From Metapseudomonas boanensis (GTDB lineage Bacteria > Pseudomonadota > Gammaproteobacteria > Pseudomonadales > Pseudomonadaceae): a stretch of DNA of 64,000 bases. The notes under the pieces are model-generated. The model did not search any database, was not told the DNA's origin, and saw nothing but the letters and a program-made list of their open reading frames with translations. Both the position numbers and the translations under genes were made by a program. The first letter of the stretch is position 1. Each line of letters opens with the position of its first letter. Where the stretch lies: contig NZ_JAGTIS010000012.1 in assembly GCF_018704125.1 (NCBI RefSeq), positions 1-64,000 of the forward strand. Direction: 5' to 3'. Positions 62,699 to 64,000 of this stretch are shown here, piece by piece.

Positions 62699-64000
62699 AT
62701 GACAAAGACCGTACGCATCGGCTGCGCCTCCGCTTTCTGGGGCGACACCTCTACCGCCGCCTCCCAGCTGGTGAAGGGCGCCGCGCTGGACTATCTGGTG
62801 TTCGACTACCTAGCCGAAATCACCATGTCGATCATGGCAGGGGCTCGGCTGAAGAATCCCGATGCGGGCTACGCCACCGATTTCGTCGAAGTGCTCGCCC
62901 CGCTGCTGCCAAGCATCGCCGAGAAGAACATCCGCGTGATCAGCAACGCCGGTGGCATCAACCCGACTGCCTGCGCCAATGCCCTCGCGACTGCCTGCGA
63001 AAAGGCCGGCGTCTCCCTGAAGATCGCTGTGCTGCACGGCGACAATCTGCAGTCCAGGCAAGGTGAACTGGCCAAGGCCGGCACGACGGAAATGTTCAGC
63101 GGCGCGCCCATGCCGTCGATGTGCGTGTCGGTCAATGCCTACCTCGGCGCCCCCGGCATTGTCGAAGCCCTGCGCCAGGGCGCGGACATCGTGATCACCG
63201 GACGCGTGGTGGACAGCGCAGTAGTCAGTGCCGCCCTGGTGCATGAGTTCGGCTGGTCCTGGACGGACTACGACAAGCTGGCCCAGGCTGCCTTGGCCGG
63301 GCACCTGATCGAATGCGGTGCCCAGTGCACCGGTGGCAACTTCACCGACTGGGAAGCGGTGCCGGACTACGAACACATCGGCTTCCCCATCATTGAGGTC
63401 GAAGCCAGCGGCAGTTTCTGCGTGACCAAGCCGGAAGGCTCTGGCGGACTGGTCACGCCCTTTACGGTCGGCGAGCAGATGCTCTACGAAATCGGCGACC
63501 CGCGCGCTTACCTGCTGCCGGACGTAGTCTGCGACTTCACCCATGCAACGCTGGTACAGGCAGGCCCTGAAAGGGTCCTCGTCCAGGGCGCCCGCGGCCT
63601 ACCGCCGACCGCGCAGTACAAGGTCAGCGCCACCTATCCGGACGGGTTTCGCTGCACCGCCAGCTGCCTCCTCGCCGGGATCGATGCGGTGAAGAAAGCC
63701 GAGCGCGTCAGCCGGGCCATCATTGCCAAGACCGAGGAACTCTTCGCCGAACGCGGCTGGGGCCCCTACCGCGAGGTGAACATTGAACTGCTCGGCAGCG
63801 AAGCCACCTACGGCCCCCACGGCAAGCGCTCGGACAGCCGCGAAGTGGTGATCAAGATCGGCGTCAGCCACAGCCGCAAGGAGGCCCTGGCGCTGTTCTC
63901 CCGAGAGATCGCCCAGGCCGCTACCGGCATGGCGCCTGGCCTCACCGGAATCGTCGGCGGTCGCCCAACGGTGTATCCAGTGATCCGCCTGTACTCTTTC
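62699..64000 (+). CDS. atuA: AtuA/DUF1446 acyclic terpene utilization family protein (partial, 3' end beyond the window)
   Basis: 434 codons are open from ATG 62699 to the last base of the window. The start [20 protein letters not shown] and the segments [54 protein letters not shown] and [14 protein letters not shown] match the AtuA (DUF1446) family of the citronellol/geraniol catabolic cluster; the biochemical role of AtuA is not settled. The DUF1446 domain also occurs in other clusters with TetR regulators, so atu is likely but not proven. Downstream atu genes would confirm it. Confidence 0.75.
   Translation, partial: MTKTVRIGCASAFWGDTSTAASQLVKGAALDYLVFDYLAEITMSIMAGARLKNPDAGYATDFVEVLAPLLPSIAEKNIRVISNAGGINPTACANALATACEKAGVSLKIAVLHGDNLQSRQGELAKAGTTEMFSGAPMPSMCVSVNAYLGAPGIVEALRQGADIVITGRVVDSAVVSAALVHEFGWSWTDYDKLAQAALAGHLIECGAQCTGGNFTDWEAVPDYEHIGFPIIEVEASGSFCVTKPEGSGGLVTPFTVGEQMLYEIGDPRAYLLPDVVCDFTHATLVQAGPERVLVQGARGLPPTAQYKVSATYPDGFRCTASCLLAGIDAVKKAERVSRAIIAKTEELFAERGWGPYREVNIELLGSEATYGPHGKRSDSREVVIKIGVSHSRKEALALFSREIAQAATGMAPGLTGIVGGRPTVYPVIRLYSF

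Overview
The window looks like a Pseudomonas chromosome of the P. aeruginosa / P. resinovorans type. It is GC-rich, and long runs of genes follow the order I remember from P. aeruginosa: acnB-nasST ... nasA-kinase-nitrate reductase-cobA-oprF-sigX-cmpX-crfX-cmaX-rraA-hydrolase-ppsA-ppsR, then speE-alkA, mtnCDB-MFS-aroC, prmB, smr, folE and gst. Synteny is from memory, so the species is not fixed. I see no rRNA, tRNA, CRISPR array, prophage or intact insertion sequence. The only mobile-element trace is a truncated ISL3-type transposase at about 16957-17268.

Layout. 1-2594: end of acnB, a small lipoprotein and the nitrate sensor pair nasS-nasT. 2757-8200: a PLP decarboxylase, alaC, an AT-richer leader with a chain of coupled mini-ORFs before a membrane protein, a family 7 alginate lyase and a thioesterase. 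8201-16782: nitrate assimilation (nasA transporter, PP2C-kinase fusion, FAD reductase, molybdenum nitrate reductase, siroheme methylase cobA). 16783-17700: REP element and transposase remnant. 17710-21681: envelope-stress cluster oprF-sigX-cmpX-crfX-cmaX. 21729-27128: rraA, Rieske protein, hydrolase, ppsA and divergent ppsR. 27176-33958: methylcitrate operon prpR-prpB-prpC-acnD-prpF without prpD. 34262-37320: three-gene RimK-like-associated operon (retropepsin, 7TM inactive transglutaminase, ATP-grasp ligase). 37614-45208: speE, alkA, ogt, methionine salvage genes and aroC. 45338-52922: hydrolases, prmB, smr, folE, gst and an aminotransferase. 52957-64000: MarR regulator with twin operators, transporters, SDR and MDR enzymes, pyrF, ZIP transporter, CPBP protease, and a TetR/AtuA-family pair cut by the window edge.

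The most coherent regulatory story is nitrogen control. Three units (nasST, nasA, and the nitrate reductase operon) each have a sequence matching the sigma-54 -24/-12 consensus. The nasA and nitrate reductase leaders then carry hairpins with six-base loops that have A at position 1 and G at position 4, the loop type bound by ANTAR proteins such as NasT, followed by an intrinsic terminator. This points to two-layer control: NtrC/sigma-54 initiation under nitrogen limitation, then NasS/NasT antitermination by nitrate. No nitrite reductase (nirBD) lies in the cluster. Its usual place is taken by a stand-alone FAD protein resembling the NirB N-terminus.

Many very long open frames on the strand opposite real genes (for example opposite ppsA and acnD) are shadows of high-GC codon use and were left out.
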